Below are positions 25,741 through 35,615 of a stretch of DNA of 64,000 nt, in pieces; position 1 is the first letter of the stretch; every line of letters starts with the position of its first letter. The notes under the pieces are model-generated. The model was given only the letters and a program-made list of their open reading frames with translations, did not search any database and was not told the DNA's origin. A program made the translations under genes and the position numbers. The stretch is taken from positions 121,194-185,193 of the forward strand of contig RDZH01000011.1 of assembly GCA_004293935.1 (NCBI GenBank), written 5' to 3'. Source of the DNA: Alphaproteobacteria bacterium. Its GTDB lineage: Bacteria > Pseudomonadota > Alphaproteobacteria > Rickettsiales > UBA998.

Positions 25741-27882
25741 TTGTTCAGCAAAATAAGTTCTGATACATCCTATATCACCAATCATTCTTTGCGTGATTAT
25801 GTACTAAAAAACTTATCATTACCCCCTCATTTTGTGCCTCGTGATGAGCTGCCCGATCCCGCTGATATTCCCGTTCTTTTTGCCTATCTTGGCTATTTTG
25901 TTGTGAGTGATGATCGCACATGGCAGGGCTATCTTGCCGATGTGATGCGCTATGATTTAGGCTATAGCCCACAAAAATATCGCTGGTTTGATGCCGTGAT
26001 AGCGGATATTGCCACAGAAAACGTCCCGTCTTTGCAGGATGCAAATTCAACTTTATGCATCAATATTATGGTGATACGCAATCTCATTGCGCATCATATG
26101 TTTGCTGCACCCTTTACGGATAAAAAAACATTAGAGCAAGCCTTACTAACCTATGCCCATACCGCGATGCAGCTTGGCTTAATGCTTCGCACAACACCTC
26201 CCTCCATGATTGAAGCCTATCATAATGATGCGCAAGGGTGCGCGTTGCTTTATCATCATCTGATGCACGCATGTCATCGCGCAAAAGAACAGCAGGTAGG
26301 GTTTATTCGCGGATTATTCAAATCCACGCAACCGACCATCCTTTATGATCTTCCCTCATGGGACAACACCCCCTTTGCCTCGCTGATGAGCGAACCGCCC
26401 GCTGCCACTATCTCCCCAATACTCCCACAGAGCATCTCCCCCCTATGGGAGCAGCTACAGGAAACAACCCAAAATCTTGTACGGGCGATGCAGCACGAAC
26501 CTGCTCCTACCCCAGTAGCCCCCCAAAAAACGGAGGAGGATGCATCCCACGCACAACGATCCACGCCTACCGCCGATGAACTCTTGGATGCTGTCATCAC
26601 CTTAGCCGATGAAATAAAAGAAGAAGCCGTTGAAATTGCACGGGATATATTAAATAAATTACGTCTGCATTATGCCGACATGCCCCTCGATCAGATGCTT
26701 TCCGCTGGCGATCTCCCCATGATCAAAGAGCTGACCGATGGAATGCAGAAGGTTGCAGATACCTTCCGTCACCATGCTTCTTATGCCTTACGCGCCGATC
26801 CATCTCTTGCGGAACATAGTTTAGTAAGCGAAGCGCAGGCAGTGCTTGGCGTATTCAGCTATATCAAGGCACAACAAGAAATGCAACGCTTGCAGGCATT
26901 CTTTATCACCGTCCAACAGCAAGGAAAACTCAAACTACTGACCCACATTAAAGCGGACATTGAGCGCAAACGCAAAGAAATTCACATGATGCCGCAAGAA
27001 TGGAAGCAATCAATCTACCTCCAACAACCGATCGGAGTGATGCTTGATAAGGTGGAAAAAGGTCTCAACACTGTGGTGACTCGTATGCAGGAACAAACGC
27101 GTCAAGATACCATGTTACCCACCAATCCATTCCAGATGCGCACGCCGCCTTCTGCCATGCAGCGTGATTTGAACAATGATGGCGTGATTGATGCAAGCGA
27201 GCAGCAGCAAGCAGAAGCAGAAAAAGCAGCCAAACAACAAGCCCAAATGCAAGCAGCACAGCAGCAGCAACGCCAACAAAACGCAACCTCACGACGCACC
27301 GCAAACGCACCACAACAAGACCAAAACCAACAGAAAAAGCAGGCTCAAGACAAGCAACGGCAAGCATCCCGTGATATTGCTGCACAAGAAATGCTGCAAG
27401 CCGCACGGCAACGGCGCGAAGCGGAGCGTCAACAACGCCAAGCTCTACGGCAAGGATCACAACAACGCGAGCAAGATGACACCTCACGCACACGTGATCG
27501 CGCATCACAGAGAACACGGCAACAGACGCGTCAACATATCATCGCAGCGCAACAACGGGAGCAACAACGGCGAGAACAACAACGCATTGATCGTGAACAA
27601 GAGCAGATGGATCACGGCAAGCAGAACAGTATGGCAAAATTATTGGATGCGGATTCCCTTAAAAATATTCACAACAGCCTTAAAGGCGCGCAGGGTAAAG
27701 GTGATGTTCCCACCTCCTTGCAACCTAATTCCCCTGCACGCACCGCAAAAGAAATCACCGAAAAACGCACAGGAACATCACAAAAACCCGCCATCGCGTT
27801 TGATGAAACCAAACAAGACCCGCAGGTGCTTGTGCCTTCCGTGCATCCTACCTCTCCATCCAAAAATAAACTTACACGTTGA
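25741..27882 (+). CDS. Gln/Arg-rich 713-residue protein with a single EF-hand-like loop
   Basis: Starts at TTG 25741, directed by AAGGGAGC eight bases upstream; no suitable ATG. The N-terminal 200 residues are globular and helical (YVLKNLSLPPHFVPRDELPD). Residues 270-450 are helical, and residue 470 onward holds DLNNDGVIDASE, a canonical EF-hand calcium loop (D-x-N-x-D-G-x-I-D-x-x-E). Then comes a long Gln/Arg/Glu region (about 485-630), probably coiled coil or disordered and strongly basic. No signal peptide. Function unknown. The TGA stop overlaps the first base of a family-1 element. Confidence 0.75.
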   Translation: MFSKISSDTSYITNHSLRDYVLKNLSLPPHFVPRDELPDPADIPVLFAYLGYFVVSDDRTWQGYLADVMRYDLGYSPQKYRWFDAVIADIATENVPSLQDANSTLCINIMVIRNLIAHHMFAAPFTDKKTLEQALLTYAHTAMQLGLMLRTTPPSMIEAYHNDAQGCALLYHHLMHACHRAKEQQVGFIRGLFKSTQPTILYDLPSWDNTPFASLMSEPPAATISPILPQSISPLWEQLQETTQNLVRAMQHEPAPTPVAPQKTEEDASHAQRSTPTADELLDAVITLADEIKEEAVEIARDILNKLRLHYADMPLDQMLSAGDLPMIKELTDGMQKVADTFRHHASYALRADPSLAEHSLVSEAQAVLGVFSYIKAQQEMQRLQAFFITVQQQGKLKLLTHIKADIERKRKEIHMMPQEWKQSIYLQQPIGVMLDKVEKGLNTVVTRMQEQTRQDTMLPTNPFQMRTPPSAMQRDLNNDGVIDASEQQQAEAEKAAKQQAQMQAAQQQQRQQNATSRRTANAPQQDQNQQKKQAQDKQRQASRDIAAQEMLQAARQRREAERQQRQALRQGSQQREQDDTSRTRDRASQRTRQQTRQHIIAAQQREQQRREQQRIDREQEQMDHGKQNSMAKLLDADSLKNIHNSLKGAQGKGDVPTSLQPNSPARTAKEITEKRTGTSQKPAIAFDETKQDPQVLVPSVHPTSPSKNKLTR

Positions 27883-28012
27883 AAGTCCTGCATAACTCTC
27901 AAAACTAGCAAATTCGTCATTCCTGCGTAGGCAGGAATCCAGCAGCAACAGTAGTTTATGGATAACCGCTTATCAAGGGCATGACAAGAAGTGATCGTTG
28001 TGCAGAGGTTTC
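27881..28012. repeat. Family-1 element, copy 4, abutting a stop codon
   Basis: The left terminus GAAAGTCCTGCATAACTC (27881-27898) starts within the TGA stop (27880-27882) of the upstream gene. The core is 27916-27985, and the right terminus is TGTGCAGAGGTTTC near 27999-28012. About 132 bp. The rest of the gap to 28206 holds no supported gene. Confidence 0.83.
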
Positions 28013-28206
28013 ACGTTAGGAGCTTCTTAGAACCTTCTTTCCTGCATCTATGTCAAAATCTTTAGGGCATTGCCATATTTGATATTGAACATTGATGATA
28101 AATAGTTTAATCACATAAGTGAAATTATGTTACCGTGCGCTGTCATGTAGGATCGTTGGTGTGTTCACACGAACAATAAGGGCAGACGCTGTCAAAGCGA
28201 GTTTAT

Positions 28207-28926
28207 ATGTCGATCATTGCTACCACCAAACAAACCTTATGTGTCGGAACGCATCCTAAAGGTAAGCCGTTCATTTTTGGCTTTCTTTTTTTGAGTGCGC
28301 TTGGTTATGCGTTCTATACGCCCGTTGGGTGCTTATTCTTAGTACTGAGTATTTTTTCGCTCTATTTCTTTCGTAATCCCGACCGTATGGTACCGCAAGG
28401 TGATGGCTTTGTGGTTGCATCAGGTGATGGGATCGTCTGTGATATTGTCGAGCAGGTGATGCTCCCCAAAGAATTAGGGATGCAGGATATGGGGGCAAAT
28501 TATACGCGTATTTCCATCTTTCTCAACGTATTTAATGTGCATGTGAACCGCGTTCCCGTGAGCGGAGACATCCTCAAGAAAATCTACATACCCGGCAAAT
28601 TCCTCAATGCCGCTGAAGATAAATCAAGTGACGAGAATGAACGATCCATCGTTGCGGTACGCACCGAACATGGGGACATACTCAGCTTTGTGCAAATTGC
28701 AGGATTTGTTGCACGTCGTATTGTATGTGAGCTGCATGATGGGCAAAAAATCACCCAAGGTGATCGTTATGGCATTATTCGCTTCGGTAGCAGATGCGAT
28801 ATTTATGTGCCATCTCACTATAAGGTGCATGTTGCACGTGACAGCGTTGCTGTTGGTGGTGAAACTATTATCGCATTCAACCCACAGCACTATGCTCCAG
28901 AGCAGATGAGCTGGATCAAAAATTAG
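28207..28926 (+). CDS. psd: Phosphatidylserine decarboxylase proenzyme
   Basis: A 239-residue short-type Psd, next to pssA as in many alphaproteobacteria. A hydrophobic N-terminal hairpin (about 20-55) is followed by YFFRNPDRMVPQGDGFVVA, ISIFLNVFNVHVNRVPVSG, DENERSIVAVRT and GIIRFGSRCDIY. Ser195 in FGSR is the expected self-cleavage site that becomes the pyruvoyl cofactor of the alpha subunit. Unlike the paralogue at 15259-16002, this copy has the serine and so is probably the working enzyme. pssA starts eight bases downstream. Confidence 0.95.
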   Translation: MSIIATTKQTLCVGTHPKGKPFIFGFLFLSALGYAFYTPVGCLFLVLSIFSLYFFRNPDRMVPQGDGFVVASGDGIVCDIVEQVMLPKELGMQDMGANYTRISIFLNVFNVHVNRVPVSGDILKKIYIPGKFLNAAEDKSSDENERSIVAVRTEHGDILSFVQIAGFVARRIVCELHDGQKITQGDRYGIIRFGSRCDIYVPSHYKVHVARDSVAVGGETIIAFNPQHYAPEQMSWIKN

Positions 28927-28934
28927 TTCGTACC

Positions 28935-29675
28935 ATGCAGACGATGAACACGCGCTATTTATTGCGATATTTGCCGAACGCCATCACGCTTACCGCGATG
29001 TGTTTGGGGCTTACTGCGCTGCGCCTAAGTTATATTCGAGAAGATTTGAAATTATCCCTCTTATTGCTCCTTATTGCCGCTATTTGTGATGGGATTGATG
29101 GCAAAATTGCAAGAAAACTCAATGTGCAAAGCCCCGTTGGCGCACAGCTTGATTCTTTGGCGGATTTTTTGAATTTTTGCGTCACACCCGCTCTCATTAT
29201 TTATGAATGGCATTTGAAAGATTTATATTTTTTTGGATGGACAGCAACTCTCATCTTTTTAACGGGAGGGGCGTATCGTCTTGCGCGCTTTAACGTGATG
29301 CATACGGGTGGTGCAGAAAATATCTCCAGTCATTTCTTTGTTGGTGTGCCAACTCCTGCGGGCGCGCTTCTTTCGTTTCTTCCTATGGTGCTGATGTTGG
29401 AAGGTTATATTCAAGATCAATCAGCAATTTTCACCGCATGTTATATGAGTTGCGTTGCTGGTTTAATGGTGAGTTATATCAAAACACCTTCAACAAAATT
29501 TATCCATTTCAAACGTGATAAAATCATCCTCATTCTCACAGTTATTGCTATCCTCGCTCTACTGATTTTCATTGCACCCTTGACGATGTATTTGATCACC
29601 ATCATCTCCTATATTGCCGTCATTGCGATATTCTATGTTTATGATGATGTGTATCATAAAAACAAGCGATCATAG
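28935..29675 (+). CDS. pssA: CDP-diacylglycerol-serine O-phosphatidyltransferase
   Basis: A 246-residue membrane enzyme making phosphatidylserine from CDP-diacylglycerol and serine; its product feeds psd just upstream. The CDP-alcohol phosphotransferase motif D-G-x2-A-R-x8-G-x3-D-x3-D is visible as DGIDGKIARKLN followed by GAQLDSLAD (about residues 53-80). About six to eight membrane helices. The arrangement psd-pssA with an eight-base gap indicates an operon for phosphatidylethanolamine synthesis. Confidence 0.95.
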   Translation: MQTMNTRYLLRYLPNAITLTAMCLGLTALRLSYIREDLKLSLLLLLIAAICDGIDGKIARKLNVQSPVGAQLDSLADFLNFCVTPALIIYEWHLKDLYFFGWTATLIFLTGGAYRLARFNVMHTGGAENISSHFFVGVPTPAGALLSFLPMVLMLEGYIQDQSAIFTACYMSCVAGLMVSYIKTPSTKFIHFKRDKIILILTVIAILALLIFIAPLTMYLITIISYIAVIAIFYVYDDVYHKNKRS

Positions 29676-29700
29676 AAAAGATAATCTCTTTCTTACCTTC

Positions 29701-29770
29701 GTCATACCCGCGCAGGCGGGTATCCATAACTACTGTTGCTACTGGATGTCTGCCTTACGCCAAGCATGAC
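29701..29770. repeat. Family-1 core repeat, copy 5
   Basis: GTCATACCCGCGCAGGCGGG begins the left half. ACTGGATGTCTGCCTTACGC and AAGCATGAC make the right half. It sits between the convergent pssA and tatD 3' ends and lacks the outer TGCATAAC arms. It may act as a shared transcription end. Confidence 0.8.
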
Positions 29771-29773
29771 GTG

Positions 29774-30568
29774 CTATAGAGTAAAATTAAACAAGCGCAA
29801 AAAATTATCCGTCGTGATGCGGGCGCAATCTTCCTCGGTGATGCCTTGCAGTTCGGCAACCTTAGCGCATACATGGCGCGTAAAAGCGGGTTCGTTACGC
29901 TTCCCGCGATGTGGCATCGGCGCAAGAAAGGGGGAATCCGTTTCAATCAACACGCGTTCAATCGGCAAAGTACGCACTGTTTCTTGCAATTCCGTTGCCT
30001 TCTTAAAGGTCACAATGCCTGAAAGAGAAATATACCCCCCCATCGCAATCACCGCATCTGCCAACCGTTGCGTTGAGGTGAAACAATGAATCAGTATAGG
30101 AAACTCCCCCACAGCCATTTCTTCTTCTAAAATACGCAACGTATCTTCTTCTGCGTCGCGTGTATGCACAATCACAGGGCGTTGCAAAGCGCGTGCGGCA
30201 GCGATATGACGGCGGAAACTCTCTCGCTGCACTTCACGCTTAGAATATTCATAATAATAATCAAGCCCCGTCTCCCCAATGCCTACCACTTTAGGGCGTG
30301 AGGCGCACTCAATCAGATGCGCGACTTCCACCAACGGTTCTTTATCTGCTGAATGAGGATGCACTCCTACCGAACAGACAAGGGAATCATGCCGCATCGC
30401 CAGCGCATGAATCGACTCAAACTCCCCCATATGGGTGCAGATGGTTTGCATCATACGAATGCCCGCTGCGTGCGCCCGTGTGATTACCTCCTCCACATCC
30501 TCGCTAAAATCAGGGAAGTTCAAATGGCAATGGGAATCAATGATGGGATAATTAGGAAGCTGGTTCAT
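29774..30568 (-). CDS. tatD: TatD family metal-dependent hydrolase/DNase
   Basis: A 264-residue TIM-barrel amidohydrolase of the TatD family (3'-5' exonuclease or D-aminoacyl-tRNA/DNA repair roles have been reported). The metal motif DSHCHLNFPDF (H-x-H) is at residues 11-21, GETGLDYYYEYS near 99, the HTRDAEEDTL region near 130 and LIETDSPFLAP near 202. Its start overlaps the end of the AsmA-like gene by 17 bases, so it is the last gene of the PBP1A-AsmA-tatD unit. Confidence 0.94.
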   Translation of the reverse strand: MNQLPNYPIIDSHCHLNFPDFSEDVEEVITRAHAAGIRMMQTICTHMGEFESIHALAMRHDSLVCSVGVHPHSADKEPLVEVAHLIECASRPKVVGIGETGLDYYYEYSKREVQRESFRRHIAAARALQRPVIVHTRDAEEDTLRILEEEMAVGEFPILIHCFTSTQRLADAVIAMGGYISLSGIVTFKKATELQETVRTLPIERVLIETDSPFLAPMPHRGKRNEPAFTRHVCAKVAELQGITEEDCARITTDNFLRLFNFTL

Positions 30569-33497
30569 GGGGTTTTTCTTGTTCTTCTACAGGTTGCACA
30601 TCAGGGAATACACTAAAGATATTCCGTAAAAAGCCGGGGGTGAGCATCGAGAGAGGATTGATCATCACGGAAGGGTCATGCGCTGCACCACGCACAGAGA
30701 AGCGCGTCGCAAATACCCCTTGATTTTCTCCCCCCATCAGTAACTCCCCAAGGATGGGTACACGCGCTGGTAATGAGTTTAAGGTATAGGATGGAATCAA
30801 CGTCCCAGATAAATCAAGGCGGGCTTTGCCGTAAGGTTCAATCCATCCCTCAAGCATAATCCCAAGCGCATCACCTTTCGCCGCGCCCTTGGTCAAAGCA
30901 AAGCGTTTGCCGTCATAGGTCATGTTTGTTGCGATTGTATCAAAGGCAATACCGTCACCGCTGAGCGTATCCCCAATACCGCGCAATGATGCTAGGGTTA
31001 AAAGATTGGTGAGGGCAGGAAGTTCCTTGGTTGCTACATCTTTGATGGTCAACGCACCTTGTAATATTGCCCCTTCATATGCTCCTTGAAACGATGCCCC
31101 TCCCCCTGCTATCTGCGAGGAAAGATTAAACATGCGCGCCAATGCCCCTAAATCACTCACATGCCCTTGCACCGTGCGCACCTGCTGATCATTGCGCACT
31201 AGATAGGCATGGGCAGTTGCCCCCTTGCCATAATGTGCTTGTATATTCATCGCATCACATACGGTTTTAGAACATTGTATACGCATACGCACATCACGCA
31301 TCGAATCCAGATTAGTTGCCAATTCCTTTAGGGAAATCTCAATATCACGCCCAAGCACATAATGTTCAGGATTGCTCAAATTCCACGGCTGTGCGCTTGC
31401 AGAGACTTCCGCTTTTTTCTCTTTTCCAACATAGAAATACATACGCTCACCATGAATACGCACACGATGCTGATCGGGATTATCCCCATAATATTCTAAC
31501 GCAATATCCATACGTGGTGAAATAATGCGATCCAGTGCCGCATGACGAATCGATCCATCTTTTGCTAACGTCACACGCCCCGATAGTTCGGCATCCTTGG
31601 TGCTAAAATGCACTTTTTCTAATTCCTTGCGATCAGCATAGCTTTGCTGCGTTACCTCTAAGGTGGCAGCTTGTTGCAACGGCTTGCTCCATTCTATCTG
31701 AGGAATGTTAAGTGCAGCATCGGTAAAATCAAGACGCGCTTTGGTGGTTTCTTGGCTTGGGTTACTCGCAATCGTTGCATCTAAATGGGTTATGCCTTGC
31801 ACAATACCCTTGGGGATGGGAATATGCAGCAAAGGTAATTGATCATCTTTTAGTTGCGCTTTGATGCTGTATTGCGCATGATGCTTACGCGCACCACTAT
31901 AATCATAGGAGACAGCCAATGTTGAAGGAATCCCCTGCAAACCTAACGTGCCGTCTAGGGTAACGCGCTGATTATCTACATGCACCTTGCCCTTAAATTG
32001 ATGAATATCCCACTGACTCAGCACCCTCATATGCGATACATCCTGCAAAGATGCATCAATCTCAAGATCCAAATAATCAAAACTATGGGTATTGGGCGCA
32101 ATATCGGCAGGCTCTAGCGGAAATCCGAGTTTTACCATGCCCTCCACCGCTCCTGAAGCTGCATCGGGACGTAGCGATAATTTTTGCGCGATATTCAAGT
32201 GTTTCTCAGACATAAACATCGCCACATCCTGTGCAGGAGCTTCAACGGGCAAGGTAATCAGCATCGGCACGCCACGCTTCCTATCGCTAAAAGAAGGAAT
32301 CTCCACGATCCCTTTGCGCACCACGCCCCCAGATAAAGAATGCGCTTCATCGATCGTGATATGCATACTATCCTGCGTGAAGCGTGCCGTTCCCCTGCCA
32401 CTACGCACCTCAGGAAGATGCTTAGCGTAGCGCACCTTCATATCACGCATCAGCAATTCTGCATCAAGATTCAGCTCACCTTCGCGCATAGTGATATCCG
32501 CTTTGCCTTTGGTAATCAGACCATCTTTCATGCTGCGCACCACCCATGTGCGCGCTTCTGCTGCAACATTTTTTGGCCATAGATGTTTTACCTCTGCCAC
32601 GGGCAGTTGCGTAAGATTAATCTGCATATGCGCATCTTCATCTGTACGCGCAATCCGAGCTTGAAACTCTAAAGTTGCACCTTTGGTTGGGCGCACTACG
32701 CCATGCGTGATATTAAGAGCGCGATGTACCGAATCCCACGCCAGATGCACCGAAAAATCTTTAAGATTCAGTGGCTTTTTTGGGTAATAGAGAGGATGCG
32801 CAAAGAGGATGTCAGGGCTAGTTAATTGTGCATTCAGCGTTTTAATACGCATATTCTTCTTGATAATCCCATCAATCGTCCCATCGATATTCATGCTCAG
32901 CCCCTCAAGATCGGAATGCAATACCGCTACCAGCCGTGCGGGTACATTATCCAACTGCGCCTTCACAAAAAATGCGTGATCACGTACACCCATTGTTCCT
33001 TGCACAGATGCAACCGACTCTCCTTGCTTAATGATAATATCCAACTGATTTTCCTGTATATTATCCGAATCAGGATTAATCCGCACAAAAGGCAATGTAA
33101 TCGGCAATTCCTCATGTGGTGGCATAATCGTCAAGCCATCAGCAAACACGCCATCATAGGCAATATGCGCCGTGAGTAACGTTGTGAGGGGCAATGCAAT
33201 CACAATCCGATCTGCCCCTATATGCGTTTCCCCAAAGCGCGCATGAAGAGAGCGAATCTCGCTTTCCACACGATTTTTGCTAAGATGGATGTAAAAGGTT
33301 GGAGAATCAAAACTCAATTCTTCTGCCCCTAATCGATGCATCATCAGATATTCGATCGCATCATGCCCAAACGGCACAGTACGTGGCGCACTCACAAACC
33401 ACGCACCAAGCCCGATGATAGATAGCAGCATCAACCCAAGCGCAATCCGCACCAACCGTCGTAACCACCGAAGACAGAATAAGGATGCTTTTATCAT
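30552..33497 (-). CDS. Large AsmA-like / YhdP-type envelope protein
   Basis: A 981-residue protein with a short cytosolic N-terminus, one membrane helix (about residues 14-36, IALGLMLLSIIGLGAWFV) and a very long beta-rich periplasmic region with many alternating amphipathic strands. The C-terminal 150 residues (GIAFDTIATNMTYDGKRF, LDLSGTLIPSYTLN, FSVRGAAHDPSVMINPLSML) match the AsmA/DUF3971 end. Proteins of this class (YhdP, TamB, AsmA) bridge the envelope and move phospholipids outward. It lies six bases after PBP1A and overlaps tatD, fitting an envelope-biogenesis operon. Confidence 0.88.
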   Translation of the reverse strand: MIKASLFCLRWLRRLVRIALGLMLLSIIGLGAWFVSAPRTVPFGHDAIEYLMMHRLGAEELSFDSPTFYIHLSKNRVESEIRSLHARFGETHIGADRIVIALPLTTLLTAHIAYDGVFADGLTIMPPHEELPITLPFVRINPDSDNIQENQLDIIIKQGESVASVQGTMGVRDHAFFVKAQLDNVPARLVAVLHSDLEGLSMNIDGTIDGIIKKNMRIKTLNAQLTSPDILFAHPLYYPKKPLNLKDFSVHLAWDSVHRALNITHGVVRPTKGATLEFQARIARTDEDAHMQINLTQLPVAEVKHLWPKNVAAEARTWVVRSMKDGLITKGKADITMREGELNLDAELLMRDMKVRYAKHLPEVRSGRGTARFTQDSMHITIDEAHSLSGGVVRKGIVEIPSFSDRKRGVPMLITLPVEAPAQDVAMFMSEKHLNIAQKLSLRPDAASGAVEGMVKLGFPLEPADIAPNTHSFDYLDLEIDASLQDVSHMRVLSQWDIHQFKGKVHVDNQRVTLDGTLGLQGIPSTLAVSYDYSGARKHHAQYSIKAQLKDDQLPLLHIPIPKGIVQGITHLDATIASNPSQETTKARLDFTDAALNIPQIEWSKPLQQAATLEVTQQSYADRKELEKVHFSTKDAELSGRVTLAKDGSIRHAALDRIISPRMDIALEYYGDNPDQHRVRIHGERMYFYVGKEKKAEVSASAQPWNLSNPEHYVLGRDIEISLKELATNLDSMRDVRMRIQCSKTVCDAMNIQAHYGKGATAHAYLVRNDQQVRTVQGHVSDLGALARMFNLSSQIAGGGASFQGAYEGAILQGALTIKDVATKELPALTNLLTLASLRGIGDTLSGDGIAFDTIATNMTYDGKRFALTKGAAKGDALGIMLEGWIEPYGKARLDLSGTLIPSYTLNSLPARVPILGELLMGGENQGVFATRFSVRGAAHDPSVMINPLSMLTPGFLRNIFSVFPDVQPVEEQEKPHEPAS

Positions 33498-33503
33498 GCC
33501 TAT

Positions 33504-35615
33504 CTATTCACTCGGATAACGATATTCAACATCGGATTCATCAAAGAGTTTATCCCAAAAACTATCCTGCAACTGATAATCTTGTGCGGGTGCTTGCGGT
33601 GTCACAGGAGCAGGTGCAGGTGCATGAGGGGCTGACTGATTCAGCCATGGCAAGGTCGTTGCAGGCGGTTGCCATACGGGTTCATAACGTGGCAATGGCG
33701 CAACCGCCATACCTTTGAGTGCCTCCATCATAAATCCTTTCCATATACGTGCAGGAATACCGCCACCTGTGACTTTGCGCATTGGTGTGGCATCGTCATT
33801 ACCTGCCCACGCCCCTGCCACTAATTGCGGCGTATAACCAATAAACCATGCATCCTTATAATCAGAAGTCGTACCCGTTTTTCCCGCAACAGGTCGCCCA
33901 ATCTGTGCGGAACGCCCTGTGCCACTATTAATCACCTCAGAAAGCACATTATTCATCTTTTTCACTTGTTCTTCTGCAACGACGGTCACATCACTATAGT
34001 CATCTCGCTGGGTACGTTGATAGAGCATTTTGCCATCACGCTTGCGTCGTACTTCCAATATGCCATAGGGTTTCACGGCCTTACCATTATGTGCCATATG
34101 CGCAAAAGCACGCACTAATTCTTCTAAGCTCATCTCTACAGAGCCTAAAGCAATACTTGGATAGGCAGGAATATAGGATAGCACGCCCAAACGCTTTGCC
34201 GCATTACGAACATTACTCACGCCAACCATGTGCGTTAGTCGCACCGCAATCACATTGGAGGATTGCGCCAACGCACTACGCAACGTCATATTTCCGCGAT
34301 ATTTATCCTCATAATTACGCGCTGTCCATCGCCCAATGGTAATGGGTGTATCCATCATTACCGTATCGGGTGTATATCCATGCTCCATGGCAGCAAGATA
34401 GACAAACAACTTAAATGCTGAACCGGGTTGACGCTTGGCTTGCGTTGCACGGTTATATTGGCTTTTATTATAATCAATCCCTCCAATAATTGCCCGCACT
34501 GCACCGTCAGGACTCATGGCGATAAACGCTGCTTGAGACACGCGCTGCGCTTTGCGCACCTCGGGTGTCATCACCGTAGCCATAGAACGCTCCGCTGCTC
34601 CTTGCCATTGTGGTTGAATGGTGGTCTTAATCACCATATCTTCATTGATTTCACCAACATATTCAGGCACTTGCTCCATAATCCAATCAGTAAAATAACG
34701 TTGATTGCTAAACAAGGTTTGTTTGAATGTTCGGCTACCATCCGTCAAGGAGCTGATTGCAGCACGCATCTCAGTTTCGCCTAAATAGCCCGCATCATGC
34801 ATATTAAGCAATACTTGTGTAGTACGCTTAATCGCGCGTGCTTTATCCGATGTTGGGTTGTAGCGTGACGGTGCTTTCAGCATCCCTGCAATCATTGCAG
34901 ATTCGACAAGATCCAGTTGCACGGCAGGCTTATCAAAATAAAAACGTGCAGCCGCCTCAATACCGTAGCTCCCTCCCCCCATATAGACACGATTAAGATA
35001 AATCGCTAATATCTCTTTTTTGCTAAAATTCTGCTCAAGCCACAAAGCCATCACCAATTCCTGCATCTTACGATTCAAAGTGCGTTCCGGGCTAAAAAAC
35101 AGATTTTTTGCTAATTGTTGCGTGATGGTCGAGCCACCTTGCGTCATGCGTCCTGATTGCACATTCACCACCACGGCACGAAGCACCCCTTTAACATCCA
35201 CCCCAAAATGTGAAAAAAAGCGACGATCCTCCGTGGCAATAACGGCATGAATCAGATGCGGGGGTAATTGCTCAAACTCAATAAAAGAACCGCTAATTTG
35301 CCCATAACGTGCGACCGCCGTCCCGTCCATCGCCAATATCTCTACACCTGCTTCTTCTTTCGATTTTGCTAACCCACTAATATCAGGCAGCATGACAATA
35401 TAATAAGCAAGAAACGCACATCCCACGAGCATGAGAAACACCAGTAGGATAAAGAGATTCTTTATCATGCCTCGCCATGAGAAAAAACGACGCAATCGGC
35501 TCTGCGTCTGTCGCCTACGACCGCTGGGCGTATCACGATAAAAATAAGGTGTTCCCGAACGGGTGCGATCGCGCTTCAAGGATACTGGTTCATGTTTTTT
35601 AGAGTGCGTTGTCAT
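33504..35615 (-). CDS. Bifunctional penicillin-binding protein 1A (transglycosylase/transpeptidase)
   Basis: A 703-residue class A PBP. Cytosolic basic N-terminus, membrane helix near residues 50-75, then the glycosyltransferase 51 domain with ATEDRRFFSHFGVD and GGSTITQQLAKNLFF (about 125-170). The transpeptidase domain has the active-site Ser in GSAFK (about 393), SSN (about 450) and KTGT (about 598). It is somewhat shorter than E. coli PBP1A because the OB insertion is absent. The tail is Pro/Ala-rich. First gene of the run PBP1A-AsmA-like-tatD on the minus strand. Named by family; paralogues may exist elsewhere. Confidence 0.95.
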   Translation of the reverse strand: MTTHSKKHEPVSLKRDRTRSGTPYFYRDTPSGRRRQTQSRLRRFFSWRGMIKNLFILLVFLMLVGCAFLAYYIVMLPDISGLAKSKEEAGVEILAMDGTAVARYGQISGSFIEFEQLPPHLIHAVIATEDRRFFSHFGVDVKGVLRAVVVNVQSGRMTQGGSTITQQLAKNLFFSPERTLNRKMQELVMALWLEQNFSKKEILAIYLNRVYMGGGSYGIEAAARFYFDKPAVQLDLVESAMIAGMLKAPSRYNPTSDKARAIKRTTQVLLNMHDAGYLGETEMRAAISSLTDGSRTFKQTLFSNQRYFTDWIMEQVPEYVGEINEDMVIKTTIQPQWQGAAERSMATVMTPEVRKAQRVSQAAFIAMSPDGAVRAIIGGIDYNKSQYNRATQAKRQPGSAFKLFVYLAAMEHGYTPDTVMMDTPITIGRWTARNYEDKYRGNMTLRSALAQSSNVIAVRLTHMVGVSNVRNAAKRLGVLSYIPAYPSIALGSVEMSLEELVRAFAHMAHNGKAVKPYGILEVRRKRDGKMLYQRTQRDDYSDVTVVAEEQVKKMNNVLSEVINSGTGRSAQIGRPVAGKTGTTSDYKDAWFIGYTPQLVAGAWAGNDDATPMRKVTGGGIPARIWKGFMMEALKGMAVAPLPRYEPVWQPPATTLPWLNQSAPHAPAPAPVTPQAPAQDYQLQDSFWDKLFDESDVEYRYPSE

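Noticed and set aside
27188..27895. Open frame offset within the Gln/Arg-rich gene (plus strand)
   Set aside because: It is a shadow made by CAA/GCA-rich codons of the true gene; its Lys/Asn/His-rich product lacks structure.
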